Part shown: piece after piece, positions 52,655-61,645 of the stretch | How positions within the stretch are numbered: the first letter of the stretch is position 1 | Layout of the letters: each line of letters begins with the position of its first letter | Assembly: GCA_009691255.1 (NCBI GenBank) | Contig: SHUT01000005.1 | Span: forward strand, 1 to 64,000 | Reading direction: 5' to 3' | DNA length: 64,000 bases | DNA from: Ilumatobacteraceae bacterium | Lineage (GTDB): Bacteria > Actinomycetota > Acidimicrobiia > Acidimicrobiales > Ilumatobacteraceae | The notes under the pieces: generated by a model | The model's input: the letters and a program-made list of their open reading frames with translations, nothing else | What the model was told of the DNA's origin: nothing | Databases searched by the model: none | Position numbers and translations under genes: made by a program

Positions 52655-53704
52655 TCAGAATCCGTATAGCGATGCTAGTTGCGGATCACGGGCAGCGAGT
52701 TGACGAGCAAGTTGTACCACAACATGACACTGCTTGACAGATGCATCATCTTCCATTTTGCCGTCAAGCATAATGGCTCCGGTTCCGTCACCCATGGCGT
52801 CGATAACTCGCTGTGCCTGAGCAACATCTTGAGCACGAGGACTAAAAACGCGCTTGGCAATATCGATTTGCACGGGATGCAGGCTCCATGCACCAACGCA
52901 ACCCAGCAGGTATGCATTGCGGAACTGGTCTTCGCAGGCGACAACATCTTTGATGTCTCCAAATGGTCCGTAGAACGGCAAAATTCCGTGCATGACGCAG
53001 GCGTCAACCATTCGGGCAAGCGTGTAGTGCCACAGATCTTGCTGAAACACAGAACGGATTGCATCTGGATTATTGGCGTCGGGATCTTGCCGCACGACGT
53101 AGTCGGGGTGCCCGCCCCCGACGCGAGTCGTTTTCATGCGACGATTTGCCGCAAGGTCTGCGGGTCCCAGCGAAAGGCCCTGCATGCGAGGAGACGCACC
53201 ACAGATTTCTTCGACGTTGGCTACTCCGCGCGCCGTTTCAAGAAGAGCATGAACGAGGATGGGGCGCTTTAAGTGCGCACGCGCTTCAAGTTGAGCGAGA
53301 AGACGATCAACATAGTGAATGTCTTCTGGTCCCTCAACTTTTGGAATCATGATGACGTCAACTTTGTCGCCAACTTCGGTGACAATTTTGGTGACATCTT
53401 CAAGAAACCACGGAGAATCTAAACTATTTACCCGAGTCCACAATTGCGTGTCGCCCATTTTGAGGTTCTTGGCGACATCAATGAATCCCTGACGTGCTGC
53501 TTCTTTATCTGCCATTGGAACAGCGTCTTCAAGATTGCCGAGCAGGATGTCAACGGCCGACACGACCTCGGGCAATTTGGCAACAACTTTTTCGAGTTGT
53601 GGTGGAAAAAAATGAATGACTCGACTGGGGCGAAATGGAATCTCATGTAGAGGCGTCGGAGCACCAGCGGCGAGAGGTTTGAAGAAATCACGGGGAGGTC
53701 GCAC
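52655..53704 (-). CDS. Malyl-CoA/beta-methylmalyl-CoA lyase-like protein
   Basis: A 349-residue HpcH/HpaI aldolase: [73 protein letters not shown] and [21 protein letters not shown]. Longer members of this family cleave malyl-CoA or methylmalyl-CoA into acetyl-CoA or propionyl-CoA plus glyoxylate. The nearby Mcd and MaoC genes fit the ethylmalonyl-CoA pathway, which uses this step twice. The GTG start has TACGCT 6 bases before it. Confidence 0.85.
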   Translation of the reverse strand: MRPPRDFFKPLAAGAPTPLHEIPFRPSRVIHFFPPQLEKVVAKLPEVVSAVDILLGNLEDAVPMADKEAARQGFIDVAKNLKMGDTQLWTRVNSLDSPWFLEDVTKIVTEVGDKVDVIMIPKVEGPEDIHYVDRLLAQLEARAHLKRPILVHALLETARGVANVEEICGASPRMQGLSLGPADLAANRRMKTTRVGGGHPDYVVRQDPDANNPDAIRSVFQQDLWHYTLARMVDACVMHGILPFYGPFGDIKDVVACEDQFRNAYLLGCVGAWSLHPVQIDIAKRVFSPRAQDVAQAQRVIDAMGDGTGAIMLDGKMEDDASVKQCHVVVQLARQLAARDPQLASLYGF

Positions 53705-53710
53705 ACCTAG

Positions 53711-53716
53711 AGCGTA
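53711..53716 (-). promoter_or_regulatory. -10 element of malyl-CoA lyase-like operon
   Basis: TACGCT, 6 bases before the GTG at 53704, consistent with a leaderless transcript. Confidence 0.5.
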
Positions 53717-53750
53717 GGTGGAATCGGTGGTCTTGGCGCACCAGTAGACG

Positions 53751-53756
53751 TATCCT
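53751..53756 (+). promoter_or_regulatory. -10 element of HAD hydrolase gene
   Basis: TATCCT, 7 bases before the ATG at 53764, consistent with a leaderless transcript. Confidence 0.55.
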
Positions 53757-53763
53757 GCTAAAG

Positions 53764-54456
53764 ATGGGATTACGAATCAAGGCAATATTATTCGACGCCG
53801 GAGGTGTGCTCGTATTGCCAGACCCCACCGTACTGGCTCCACTTCTTGAGTTTTATGGGGCAACAGCGCCAATTGAGCACTATGTGCGGGCCCATTACAT
53901 GGGTATGGCCGCCAAATCTAGAACACGATCCCGGGAGTCTGACTGGTCGGCATATAACGAGGCATATGTGCGCCATGTCGGAGTGCCCGAAGCAGATTGT
54001 GCAGCCGCGTGTGCGACTCTAGGACGAACCCGAAGCGCGTATTTGTGGCGTTATCCGGTTGCTCAAAGTGCATCGGTACTGATGGCACTGCACGATGCAG
54101 GAATGCCTATCGGTGTGGTGAGTAATGCGAGTGGACAAATTGAAGAAATATTATTGAGAAGCGCGATGTGCCAGGTGGGTGCAGGGTATGGTGCACCAGT
54201 TCGATGCGTTATTGATAGCCATCTTGTTGGAGTTGCAAAGCCAGATCCAAAAATATTTGATTTTGCACTGCCGTTTTTTCCGGGCATCGAACGGGCCAAC
54301 ATCGCCTATGTTGGCGACTCCGTGATGATGGATGTTGAAGGTTCTGCAGCTGCCGGACTCGTGCCGTATTTAGTAGACCCATACGGTGACTCACCTGCAT
54401 GCAGCGCAACGGTTATTGGTTCGTTAACCGAACTACTTGCCTTGTGCCTCGATTAA
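53764..54456 (+). CDS. HAD-superfamily hydrolase
   Basis: A 230-residue HAD protein with nucleophile motif [13 protein letters not shown] (residues 7-19), cap domain, VVSNASGQI (motif II Ser), and motifs III/IV in KPDPKIFDF and [19 protein letters not shown]. The first motif has DAG rather than DxD, as in the FDxGGVL subgroup, so the second aspartate acid/base is replaced; phosphatase activity needs testing. The gene overlaps the convergent mcd end by 24 bases. Substrate unknown. Confidence 0.86.
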   Translation: MGLRIKAILFDAGGVLVLPDPTVLAPLLEFYGATAPIEHYVRAHYMGMAAKSRTRSRESDWSAYNEAYVRHVGVPEADCAAACATLGRTRSAYLWRYPVAQSASVLMALHDAGMPIGVVSNASGQIEEILLRSAMCQVGAGYGAPVRCVIDSHLVGVAKPDPKIFDFALPFFPGIERANIAYVGDSVMMDVEGSAAAGLVPYLVDPYGDSPACSATVIGSLTELLALCLD

Positions 54457-56040
54457 ACGTCTGGCAATCACTTTTAGGCAGAGTGTTTCGTCAGCACCTT
54501 CAAAGATCGATAACACACGAGCGTCAACATAGAGACGACTTACCGAGTATTCCTCTGCGTAGCCGTAGCCACCATGTATTTGCAGTGCTTCGCGCGTCAC
54601 CCATTCGGCTGCTTTACAAACATAAGCCTTTACCATGCTGGCTTCCATTGCGCCTTCACCTTTGCCCATAAGACCAGCGACTGAATACGCAAACTGACGT
54701 GACCCTTGAATCACCATTGCCATGCGGCCGAGTTTTACTTTGGTGAGTTCGTAGTTAAAGATGTTCTCGCCAAAAACAGTGCGATTGTTGGCATAGTCGA
54801 GCGCTGCCTCGTAAGCCGCCTGCATCACGCCAATTGCACGCGCTGCTGTTTGTAGGCGACCGTTTTCGAAGCCTTCCATTTGGAGGTAAAACCCCTTGCC
54901 GAGACCGGCCTCGCCGCCGATCAAATTATCGGCAGGAACCCACCAATTTTCAATCGCAATTTCGTATGAATGCATACCACGGTATCCGATGGTGTCGATT
55001 GGGCGACCTTCCATGCGACCACCACCGTCTTGATTAAATACAAAGCCGTGCGACTCACCTAGTGGTTTGGGGACAATAAACAAACTCAAACCACGGTGCG
55101 TTAGTGAGCGGTCGGGGTCGGTGCGTGCAAGAAGCATCAACACGTTGGCCCGGGCAGCAAATGTGCACCATGTCTTGACACCATTAATAATCCAGCCGTC
55201 TTGGCCCGCAGAGTTCTTTGCCCGTACGCCAGTTGTTTTGATTCCAGCTACGTCGCTTCCGTAGTCAGGTTCGGTTACCGCAACTGCAGCCATCACTTCT
55301 GCAGTTGCCAACTTTGGCAACCACTCGTGTTTTTGTTCTTCTGTTCCACCCTTGACGAGTGCGCGAGTAAGGATCTCCGGTCTGGTAATTAAAGAGCCAC
55401 CGATTCCCAGAGATGCCCGCGAGAGTTCTTCTGTGGCAATCACTGAGGCCATGTATTCGCCTTCACCGCCTTGGCTGAAACCACCATATTCAGATGGCAC
55501 ACTCAACCCAAAGGCTCCGATGTCTGCGAGTCCTGAAATGATGTTCTCTGGGACGTCACCATTAAAGCGATGTACATGCTCTGCTTCGGGGGCAATTACT
55601 TTGCTAGCGAAAAGTCGAAAGGTGTCTTGCACCATTTCGAAGTCACTATCGAGGTGGCGTGGTCCGGGTGTGTCTGCAAGAGATGCCAAAAACTCTGGTG
55701 CACGGTAGATAGTGACAAAATCATTCGTTCTTGAAATATCACCAAGATCAACGCCCCACATTTTTTCGCGACCAATCAGGCGTGAGATGAGATCGTGCAC
55801 CATGTCGGCAGTAAATGCACATGTGATGCGTCCCTCGATGTCTCCCTTGGCGCCATAGTCAAGCAATGATCGCGCAGTCTCGACTGCTGCCGATGCATGA
55901 GCAAGATCGTAGGCAAGGGTTTGATTTTTATCCGGACCACCTGCGGCAGCGAGAGTAGATATTCCTGTTGCAACCATTTCTTTGGCGATAGCGATAGCCC
56001 AAGCTGCTCCTTGTAGGTCGGGGGTAGTGATAGGACTCAT
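54433..56040 (-). CDS. mcd: (2S)-Methylsuccinyl-CoA dehydrogenase-like enzyme
   Basis: A 535-residue acyl-CoA dehydrogenase with a long N-terminal extension (about 150 residues), the length and layout of methylsuccinyl-CoA dehydrogenase (Mcd). Downstream it has VTEPDYGSDVAGIKTTG, GVKTWCTFAARANVLMLLARTD, YRGMHSYEIAIENWWVP and IHGGYGYAEEYSVSRLYVDARVLSIFEGADE. Mcd oxidises methylsuccinyl-CoA to mesaconyl-CoA in the ethylmalonyl-CoA pathway. The two CoA-ester lyases and the MaoC hydratase nearby support this. A general long FadE remains possible. Confidence 0.85.
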   Translation of the reverse strand: MSPITTPDLQGAAWAIAIAKEMVATGISTLAAAGGPDKNQTLAYDLAHASAAVETARSLLDYGAKGDIEGRITCAFTADMVHDLISRLIGREKMWGVDLGDISRTNDFVTIYRAPEFLASLADTPGPRHLDSDFEMVQDTFRLFASKVIAPEAEHVHRFNGDVPENIISGLADIGAFGLSVPSEYGGFSQGGEGEYMASVIATEELSRASLGIGGSLITRPEILTRALVKGGTEEQKHEWLPKLATAEVMAAVAVTEPDYGSDVAGIKTTGVRAKNSAGQDGWIINGVKTWCTFAARANVLMLLARTDPDRSLTHRGLSLFIVPKPLGESHGFVFNQDGGGRMEGRPIDTIGYRGMHSYEIAIENWWVPADNLIGGEAGLGKGFYLQMEGFENGRLQTAARAIGVMQAAYEAALDYANNRTVFGENIFNYELTKVKLGRMAMVIQGSRQFAYSVAGLMGKGEGAMEASMVKAYVCKAAEWVTREALQIHGGYGYAEEYSVSRLYVDARVLSIFEGADETLCLKVIARRLIEAQGK

Positions 56041-56048
56041 GTGGCTAA

Positions 56049-56054
56049 ACGCTA
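56049..56054 (-). promoter_or_regulatory. -10 element of mcd
   Basis: TAGCGT, 8 bases before the mcd ATG, implying a leader of about 1-2 bases. Confidence 0.42.
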
Positions 56055-56126
56055 GTGAGAGGATGCGCAGGAACTAGCACTCTCATAGGTTTTTCTCGAA
56101 TGGACAGGCGTGACCATGGTCGCGCC

Positions 56127-56132
56127 TAGTCT
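56127..56132 (+). promoter_or_regulatory. -10 element of beta-lactamase-fold gene
   Basis: TAGTCT, 6 bases before the ATG at 56139, consistent with a leaderless transcript. Confidence 0.5.
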
Positions 56133-56138
56133 GAAGAG

Positions 56139-57191
56139 ATGCCTGGATCGGTTGGTGGTAACCAAACAAGGGACACATGGGTGACAAGTGAGCCAGATAC
56201 TGACGTTGATAGACGGATACTAGACGCCCAAATTGCTTACCTCATGAGTCAGCCCGATTCATTGGGCGATACTTTGGCAATTGTTGCTGTGCATCGGGGT
56301 CGAGTTGTGGCGGAGGCTTACGCGCCCGACATAGACAGCGACACAACTTTGATCTCTTGGTCAATGGCAAAAAGTATCACGCATGCATTGATTGGCATGG
56401 CAGTGGGTGATGGATTGCTAGATGTCTCTGCCCCAACCAAACTATCGGAGTGGGCACATGATGACCGATGCCGAATTACGATGCAGCATCTCTTGGAGAT
56501 GCGCTCTGGTTTGTCGTGGATAGAGGATTACGTAGATGACACATCCTCTGACGTGATTGCCATGTTGTTTGGTAGCGGCTCTACCGACAATGCCGGGTTT
56601 GCGATTGCTAAATCACTAGAACATGAACCAGGATCACAATGGAGTTATTCGTCGGGCACAACAAATATCGTGACAAGACTTTTGGCTCGAGCGCTCGGCG
56701 AAGAATTTGGCAATACTGAGCGAGTCAGTAATTTTTTGCAGCAGAGATTATTTGACGTCCTTGCAATGAACTCAGCAACCGCCAGATTTGATCCGTCTGG
56801 AACATTTGTGGGTTCGTCGTATGTCTTTGCCAGTGCTCGAGACTTTGCTAAGTTTGGATACTTGTATCTCAATGACGGAATGTTTGGCTACGAGCGTGTT
56901 CTGCCAGTTGGCTGGGTAGATCACGGTGCAAGGTTCAGCGCCTACGACCCAGAAAATGGGTTTTGCTACGGATCACACTGGTGGACATGGCCAAGTGAAC
57001 CAGACAGCATGGTGGCACTTGGCTACGAAGGCCAGTACACATGGGTTATTCCACGCCGAGAGCTTGTATTAGTGCGCCTTGGAAAAACAGACGCATCCAA
57101 GAAGGATGCGCTTACGCAGCACTTACTGTCTGTTATTGGAGCATTCCCCATCAAGACATCCATTGTCGGTAAAAGTAGTAGTCGTGTCTGA
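56139..57191 (+). CDS. Beta-lactamase-fold serine hydrolase
   Basis: A 350-residue class C-like hydrolase with SMAK nucleophile box (Ser75, Lys78), MRSGLSWIEDY, a WSYSSGTTN tyrosine box (YxN-like) and a late YGSHWWTWPSE region followed by YEGQYTWVIPRRELVLVRLG. No signal peptide is seen. Such enzymes are usually esterases or peptidases, not antibiotic-resistance lactamases; with the surrounding CoA genes an esterase or 6-aminohexanoate-dimer-hydrolase-like role is possible. Overlaps the next gene by 8 bases. Confidence 0.87.
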   Translation: MPGSVGGNQTRDTWVTSEPDTDVDRRILDAQIAYLMSQPDSLGDTLAIVAVHRGRVVAEAYAPDIDSDTTLISWSMAKSITHALIGMAVGDGLLDVSAPTKLSEWAHDDRCRITMQHLLEMRSGLSWIEDYVDDTSSDVIAMLFGSGSTDNAGFAIAKSLEHEPGSQWSYSSGTTNIVTRLLARALGEEFGNTERVSNFLQQRLFDVLAMNSATARFDPSGTFVGSSYVFASARDFAKFGYLYLNDGMFGYERVLPVGWVDHGARFSAYDPENGFCYGSHWWTWPSEPDSMVALGYEGQYTWVIPRRELVLVRLGKTDASKKDALTQHLLSVIGAFPIKTSIVGKSSSRV

Positions 57192-58383
57192 GCAGAAACT
57201 GAAATATTTGCGGACCGCCAAGATGGTGTCGCTTTTTGCGGTGATCTATTTTTTTGTACTTCCACTCGTGCCAGGTTTTCGTAAAGCGATTGACCAGATA
57301 GCCGAAGTTGATTCGGGGATGTTATTTGTTGGCGTGGGATTGCAGGCTTTCTCGCTGTTGGCGTACACGCTTTTGACCCGTGCAGCACTCGGACACGAAG
57401 CGTCCAAAATAAGTACAACAAGGTTATTTCGGATACAACTCAGCACCAAAGCACTCGGCAACATCATGCCTGGCGGAAGTGCCGCAAGTTCTGCTCTTGG
57501 CTATCGCCTCTTGACAACCTGTGGCATTACAGGACCAGATGCTGGGTTTGCGTTGGCGACAGCAGGTATCGGTTCGGCACTAGTGCTCAATGTCATCTTG
57601 TGGTTGGGTCTGATCGTCTCTATTCCGGGAAGGGGAGTGAACCCCATCTACGGCACTGCGGCGATTATTGGCGTTGTCTTGATGGCATTTGCTGCATTTT
57701 TAATATTTGGTTTGGTCGAAGGCCAAGGTCGCTCTGAGCGAATGGTTCGCAAGATTGCGCGCAGGGTTCGCTACGACGAAGAACGAGTGGCCGATGTATT
57801 GCAGCACCTTGGGATGCGGATCGAGCTTCTTGCTGCTGATCGCAAATTATTGATTCGTGTCGTTGGTTGGGCTACTGCCAATTGGATTCTTGACGGCGCG
57901 TCGCTATGGGTGATGATCAATGCTTTTGGAGGTTCGTTGCGTTTTGATGGACTAATCGTGGCATTTGGTTTAGCCAACGTGATGGCGGTGATTCCGATAA
58001 CGCCAGGTGGTCTTGGCATTGTGGAAGGTATCTATATTCCAACTTTGGTGGGTTTTGGATTAACACGAACAGTTGCCACGGTTGGGGTGTTGTCGTATCG
58101 AGTGGCACAATTTTGGTTGCCCATTCTGGTGGGATGGCTTTGCTATCTGTCGCTGCGGGCTGGGCCTTTCTCGATTGAGCGAATGAAGCGACTCGGACCG
58201 ATGCCGGCTTTACTGAAGCGTGAAGTTGCTCGCGGAGTCAGCAATGTTGACTGGGTGGAGCGTTTTGCGCCCAAAGACCGCACGGGACAGTTCGTGCGGC
58301 CAACGGTTGGCAAGGATGAATTGGAGTATTCAGGCGATGACTCGGGAGGCGTCGCACCGCCTGAACTATCGTCAGAGTCGTGA
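57184..58383 (+). CDS. UPF0104/YbhN-like membrane protein (flippase-type)
   Basis: A 399-residue membrane protein with about 7-8 helices: VSLFAVIYFFVLPLV, GMLFVGVGLQAFSLLAYTLL, MPGGSAASSALGYRLL, AFGLANVMAVIPITPGGLGIVEG and RVAQFWLPILVGWLCYLSLR. This is the lysylphosphatidylglycerol-synthase TM / GtrA-less YbhN family, where the PGG and ExxYR motifs are conserved; members may move lipid-linked sugars or lipids. I chose the GTG at 57184, which overlaps the preceding stop by 8 bases. The tail after residue 340 is soluble and acidic. Confidence 0.82.
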   Translation: MSEQKLKYLRTAKMVSLFAVIYFFVLPLVPGFRKAIDQIAEVDSGMLFVGVGLQAFSLLAYTLLTRAALGHEASKISTTRLFRIQLSTKALGNIMPGGSAASSALGYRLLTTCGITGPDAGFALATAGIGSALVLNVILWLGLIVSIPGRGVNPIYGTAAIIGVVLMAFAAFLIFGLVEGQGRSERMVRKIARRVRYDEERVADVLQHLGMRIELLAADRKLLIRVVGWATANWILDGASLWVMINAFGGSLRFDGLIVAFGLANVMAVIPITPGGLGIVEGIYIPTLVGFGLTRTVATVGVLSYRVAQFWLPILVGWLCYLSLRAGPFSIERMKRLGPMPALLKREVARGVSNVDWVERFAPKDRTGQFVRPTVGKDELEYSGDDSGGVAPPELSSES

Positions 58384-58895
58384 CTACCCATGAGCGCCCC
58401 TTTGGTCGATACCTAGAAGATTTCGTGGTTGGCGATGTGTATCGCCACTGGCCCGGTAAAACGATCACCGAATACGACGATCATCTTTTTTGCATGATCA
58501 CCATGAATCATCATCCACTGCATACCAATGATTGGTTCGCGGCTCAAAGTGTTCAGGGTCGCAATGTGGTGGTGGGCAATTTGGTGTATTCATTAGTTTT
58601 AGGAATGAGCGTTCCGGATGTAAGTGGTGCAGCTATCGCTAATCTTGAAGTAGAGACATTGCAACACAAGTTCCCCACATTTCACGGCGACACAATTCAT
58701 GCAGAGACGCGAGTTCTTGATGTGCAAGAAAGTAAGTCAAAAAATGATCGTGGAATCGTGACTGTTGAGACGAAAGGTTTTAATCAAGAAGGCAAGGAAG
58801 TCTGCTATTTCCGTCGTCGCGTGATGGTCTGGAAACGAGATTTTGCTCCCCAGCGTCGTCGTCCGCACGACGGACAAGACGTGTGGACCGCTTAA
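58380..58895 (+). CDS. mch: MaoC-family mesaconyl-CoA hydratase-like protein
   Basis: A 171-residue hot-dog fold protein: FGRYLEDFVVGDVYRHWPGKTITEYDDHLFCMITMNHHPLHTN, then NVVVGNLVYSLVLGMSV and a beta-rich C-terminal half. It resembles the actinobacterial MaoC proteins that hydrate mesaconyl-CoA to beta-methylmalyl-CoA. With Mcd and the lyases at 51-56 kb it would complete the lower ethylmalonyl-CoA pathway. The GTG start overlaps the preceding stop (GTGA). The proteobacterial Mch is about twice this size, so this would be the single-domain version. Confidence 0.8.
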   Translation: MTTHERPFGRYLEDFVVGDVYRHWPGKTITEYDDHLFCMITMNHHPLHTNDWFAAQSVQGRNVVVGNLVYSLVLGMSVPDVSGAAIANLEVETLQHKFPTFHGDTIHAETRVLDVQESKSKNDRGIVTVETKGFNQEGKEVCYFRRRVMVWKRDFAPQRRRPHDGQDVWTA

Positions 58896-58898
58896 GAA

Positions 58899-59780
58899 TT
58901 AGTTTTGCGCAGCCACAACCCAATCAATAATTAACTTGTTGACAATTTTGGGTTGCTCGAGGTGCAAGAAATGTCCAGCATCCTGAACAATCTCGGTAGT
59001 TACTGTTGGGCAAAGCGCCCGTGCTGACTCAGCAACTTGGGCAATCATGCAACCGTCGTTGATGCCATGTAAATACAGCGTCGGCTGTGTGGGTATTTGT
59101 GTACCAGCATTTTGAATATCATCCAACGCAGGATCGCGTTTGCCATCACCGAGCGTGGCGCGGTAATACCCAAGCGCAGCGGCGAGATTGGCTGGTTCAC
59201 GCAAACAATCTTTGACGTGTGCAATATCAACACTGCCGTCAAATCCTGGTGACCAGTCGTTCCAGAGCATGTCGATAAAAGCATGATCATTGGCAGCCAC
59301 CACGATGTCAGACAGTGCGTGCTGAAAAAAGAAGATGTACCAACTGCTCTTTATCTGGGCAAGGTTGGTCATAAACGCAAGCCCCACAGTTGGCCCTGGT
59401 GGCACGGCCATTCCGACAACACTTCGCCAACGCGTCGGTTCATGAACAGCGGCGCCAAAAACCGTCATTGATCCCCAGTCGTGACCAATGATGACTGCGC
59501 TTGAGTCAGCGCCAAGTGCTTCGTGAAGTGCATTTGCATCCGCTGATAGGGCGCCAGTTTGATAACAACCATCGGTGGGGATACTCGTGGGGGCATAGCC
59601 GCGGGTAAATGGTGCGACGGCACGAAAACCAGCGTCGGCAAGCTCTGGCAGTAAATATCTCCAAGTGTGGGCGCTGTCAGGGAACCCATGAAGACATAGC
59701 GCAAGTGGTCCGCTACCGCATTCGAGCAAACCAAAGTCCACATCGCGGGCCGTAATAGTGCTGGTTGTTATTGAAGTCAT
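58899..59780 (-). CDS. Alpha/beta hydrolase (epoxide-hydrolase/haloalkane-like)
   Basis: A 293-residue alpha/beta hydrolase. The oxyanion segment is CLHGFPDSAHTWR, the nucleophile elbow is IIGHDWGSMTV (Asp nucleophile), the acid lies in HGINDGCM and the His in DAGHFLHLEQP. Asp at the elbow is typical of epoxide hydrolases and haloalkane dehalogenases; an esterase with Ser there is ruled out. The ATG at 59780 is chosen because TACCCT lies 6 bases before it; the open frame begins at 59819. Confidence 0.87.
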   Translation of the reverse strand: MTSITTSTITARDVDFGLLECGSGPLALCLHGFPDSAHTWRYLLPELADAGFRAVAPFTRGYAPTSIPTDGCYQTGALSADANALHEALGADSSAVIIGHDWGSMTVFGAAVHEPTRWRSVVGMAVPPGPTVGLAFMTNLAQIKSSWYIFFFQHALSDIVVAANDHAFIDMLWNDWSPGFDGSVDIAHVKDCLREPANLAAALGYYRATLGDGKRDPALDDIQNAGTQIPTQPTLYLHGINDGCMIAQVAESARALCPTVTTEIVQDAGHFLHLEQPKIVNKLIIDWVVAAQN

Positions 59781-59786
59781 GCCGCA

Positions 59787-59792
59787 AGGGTA
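59787..59792 (-). promoter_or_regulatory. -10 element of alpha/beta hydrolase gene
   Basis: TACCCT, 6 bases before the ATG at 59780, consistent with a leaderless transcript and with that start. Confidence 0.5.
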
Positions 59793-59862
59793 CTCGGCAT
59801 CCCCTAATTGGTGCGACACACGTCACGCCACGACCCTCTATGCAAAATGAGATGCTTGGGTC

Positions 59863-59868
59863 TAGCGT
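59863..59868 (+). promoter_or_regulatory. -10 element of MBL hydrolase gene
   Basis: TAGCGT, 7 bases before the ATG at 59876. It lies inside the longer open frame and thus argues against the upstream ATGs. Confidence 0.55.
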
Positions 59869-59875
59869 GGGACTC

Positions 59876-60718
59876 ATGGGGGCAACAAGCATGGAAGTGA
59901 TGTTTCATGGCGTGCGTGGATCAACGCCGTGTCATTGCCCCGAGACAGTTCGATACGGCGGAAACACATCGTGCGTATCGCTGAATGTCCTGGGACAACA
60001 ACCAATTATTCTTGATCTCGGAACTGGGCTGCAATATCTTGGTCATGAAATTGCCAACAGTCAGCTTCCGTTTCATGCGACTGCATTGTTGTCCCACTTG
60101 CATTGGGACCATGTACAGGGGCTGCCATTCTTTGCGCCAATGATGCGAGATGATGCAATTTTAGATGTTTATGGTCCGGCCCAAGAAGATGGTGTGCCGT
60201 TGCAAACTGCAATCAGCGAAATGATTAGACCACCAATGTTCCCGCTCAGTATCCTGAATTTTCCTGGAACATTTCGGTTCATTGATCTTGAGGATAATGA
60301 TTTTTCTATCGGTGATTTCAGAATTCGCTCACGACAAATCCCGCATGTCGGAAACACACTCGGATTTCGGGTAGAGATTGACGGCATCAGTGTCGCCTAC
60401 TTGTCGGATCATCAACAGCCCTACGATGGTTCGCACAACGTGATTGATGCAGTGCATGAACTAGTGGATGACTGCGATCTCTTGATCCACGACTCCCAAT
60501 ACACGCCTGCTGAGTTTGAGCGCAAGTTCAACTGGGGTCACTGCACACCAGATTTTGCGGTGCACGTGGCAACAGAGTGTCGGGCCAAACGACTAGCAAT
60601 GTTTCACCATGATCCGTTGCGCAATGACTCGGCGCTTGACGCACTAGCCAAAACAACGGTTTCTGGGGGTCCAGAAGTATTCGTCGCCGCTGAGGGAATG
60701 ACCCTCACCCTGCAGTGA
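59876..60718 (+). CDS. MBL-fold metal-dependent hydrolase
   Basis: A 280-residue metallo-beta-lactamase-fold protein beginning MGATSMEVMFHGVRGSTPC. Metal ligands are in LSHLHWDHVQGLPFF (HxHxDH), LSDHQQPYDG, LIHDSQYTPAEF and FHHDP. The RGSTPC start with YGGNTSCV is typical of the MBL group related to phosphodiesterases/tRNase Z-like proteins. The substrate is unknown. I chose this start because of the TAGCGT hexamer; an ATG at 59840 and a frame from 59765 also exist. Confidence 0.85.
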   Translation: MGATSMEVMFHGVRGSTPCHCPETVRYGGNTSCVSLNVLGQQPIILDLGTGLQYLGHEIANSQLPFHATALLSHLHWDHVQGLPFFAPMMRDDAILDVYGPAQEDGVPLQTAISEMIRPPMFPLSILNFPGTFRFIDLEDNDFSIGDFRIRSRQIPHVGNTLGFRVEIDGISVAYLSDHQQPYDGSHNVIDAVHELVDDCDLLIHDSQYTPAEFERKFNWGHCTPDFAVHVATECRAKRLAMFHHDPLRNDSALDALAKTTVSGGPEVFVAAEGMTLTLQ

Positions 60719-60755
60719 TCTTGGTCTGATTCAGCAGGCGAGTGGCAAGATTGTC

Positions 60756-60761
60756 TATTGT
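60756..60761 (+). promoter_or_regulatory. -10 element of flavin reductase gene
   Basis: TATTGT, 6 bases before the GTG at 60768, consistent with a leaderless transcript. Confidence 0.5.
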
Positions 60762-60767
60762 GGCTAG

Positions 60768-61259
60768 GTGAGTTCATTTGATAGCGCCCACTTTCGAGCG
60801 GTGCTCGGTTATGTGCCGACATCGGTTGTAGTGGTTACTGGATTAGATGACAAGTCAGAGCCGCACGGCATCACAATTGGCTCATTTACTTCAGTTTCGC
60901 TAGACCCACCTCTCGTTGGATTTCTTCCTGCAATAAATTCGCAATCGTGGCCACTAATCGCGGCTGGTGGTTCATTCTGTGTAAATGTTTTATCGAGTAC
61001 GCAAACAGAGTTGTGCTGGATATTTGCCAAAGAAGCAGATAATCGTTTTGCCGGTATTGACTGGAGCGCTGCTCCGAGCGGGTCTCCGATTATTGACGGC
61101 AGTCTGGCCTGGATCGACTGCACAATTCATTCAGTGACCGAAGTTGGCGATCACTATTTTGTGGTGGGACGTGTCGAGCATCTCGCGAGCTCAGATCTAG
61201 CAGCAGATGCAATGGTGTTTTTTGCTGGCAAAGTCACCAGCGTGAGTCGACCCGACTAA
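60768..61259 (+). CDS. Flavin reductase-like domain protein
   Basis: A 163-residue flavin reductase: FRAVLGYVPTSVVVVTGL, PHGITIGSFTSVSLDPPLVGFLP, NSQSWPLIAAGGSFCVNVLSS and VGDHYFVVGRVEHLAS. It reduces FMN with NAD(P)H, often supplying a monooxygenase. In actinobacterial steroid catabolism HsaB plays this role for HsaA, but the pairing here is speculative. The start is GTG. The MauE-like gene is 8 bases downstream. Confidence 0.88.
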   Translation: MSSFDSAHFRAVLGYVPTSVVVVTGLDDKSEPHGITIGSFTSVSLDPPLVGFLPAINSQSWPLIAAGGSFCVNVLSSTQTELCWIFAKEADNRFAGIDWSAAPSGSPIIDGSLAWIDCTIHSVTEVGDHYFVVGRVEHLASSDLAADAMVFFAGKVTSVSRPD

Positions 61260-61267
61260 CCGCTTCG

Positions 61268-61645
61268 ATGGGCAGAGTCTTGGCAGCAGTTGTCGGCGCT
61301 GTGTTCGCCGTTGCAGGCGCTCAAAAAATATTGGGCTGGGATCAGTGGATCACCGATGCTCGTGCAGAAGGAGTCAAGAGACCACTCGCTGCTTGTATCC
61401 CTCTTACAGAACTTGGTCTTGGAGTTTTGCTGACTGCGTTTGAGCTTTCAAGTGTGGTGCTGGGAATCTCAACGGCACTACTGATGGTGTTCACGATATT
61501 TTTAGCGGCCAGCATTCGCAGCGGAAGTCAACAGCCGTGTGCGTGTTTTGGTTCGCGTGTTCGTCGCCCGCCATCAGCAAAAGATCTGGGGCGAAATGTT
61601 GTACTGATGAGTTTGTTGGTTGCCGCAGCAGTTATTGGTCAGTAG
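61268..61645 (+). CDS. MauE-like membrane protein
   Basis: A 125-residue protein with about four membrane helices and a QPCACFGSRV motif near residue 92, a pattern of MauE/DoxX-like proteins that take part in disulfide or redox chemistry at the membrane. It is probably cotranscribed with the flavin reductase. The coding end overlaps the convergent oligopeptidase by 14 bases. Confidence 0.8.
   Translation: MGRVLAAVVGAVFAVAGAQKILGWDQWITDARAEGVKRPLAACIPLTELGLGVLLTAFELSSVVLGISTALLMVFTIFLAASIRSGSQQPCACFGSRVRRPPSAKDLGRNVVLMSLLVAAAVIGQ

Noticed and set aside
56139-57191. Beta-lactam resistance gene
   Set aside because: The protein has a beta-lactamase fold but lacks a signal peptide and the typical class C KTG context, so an esterase or peptidase role is more likely.
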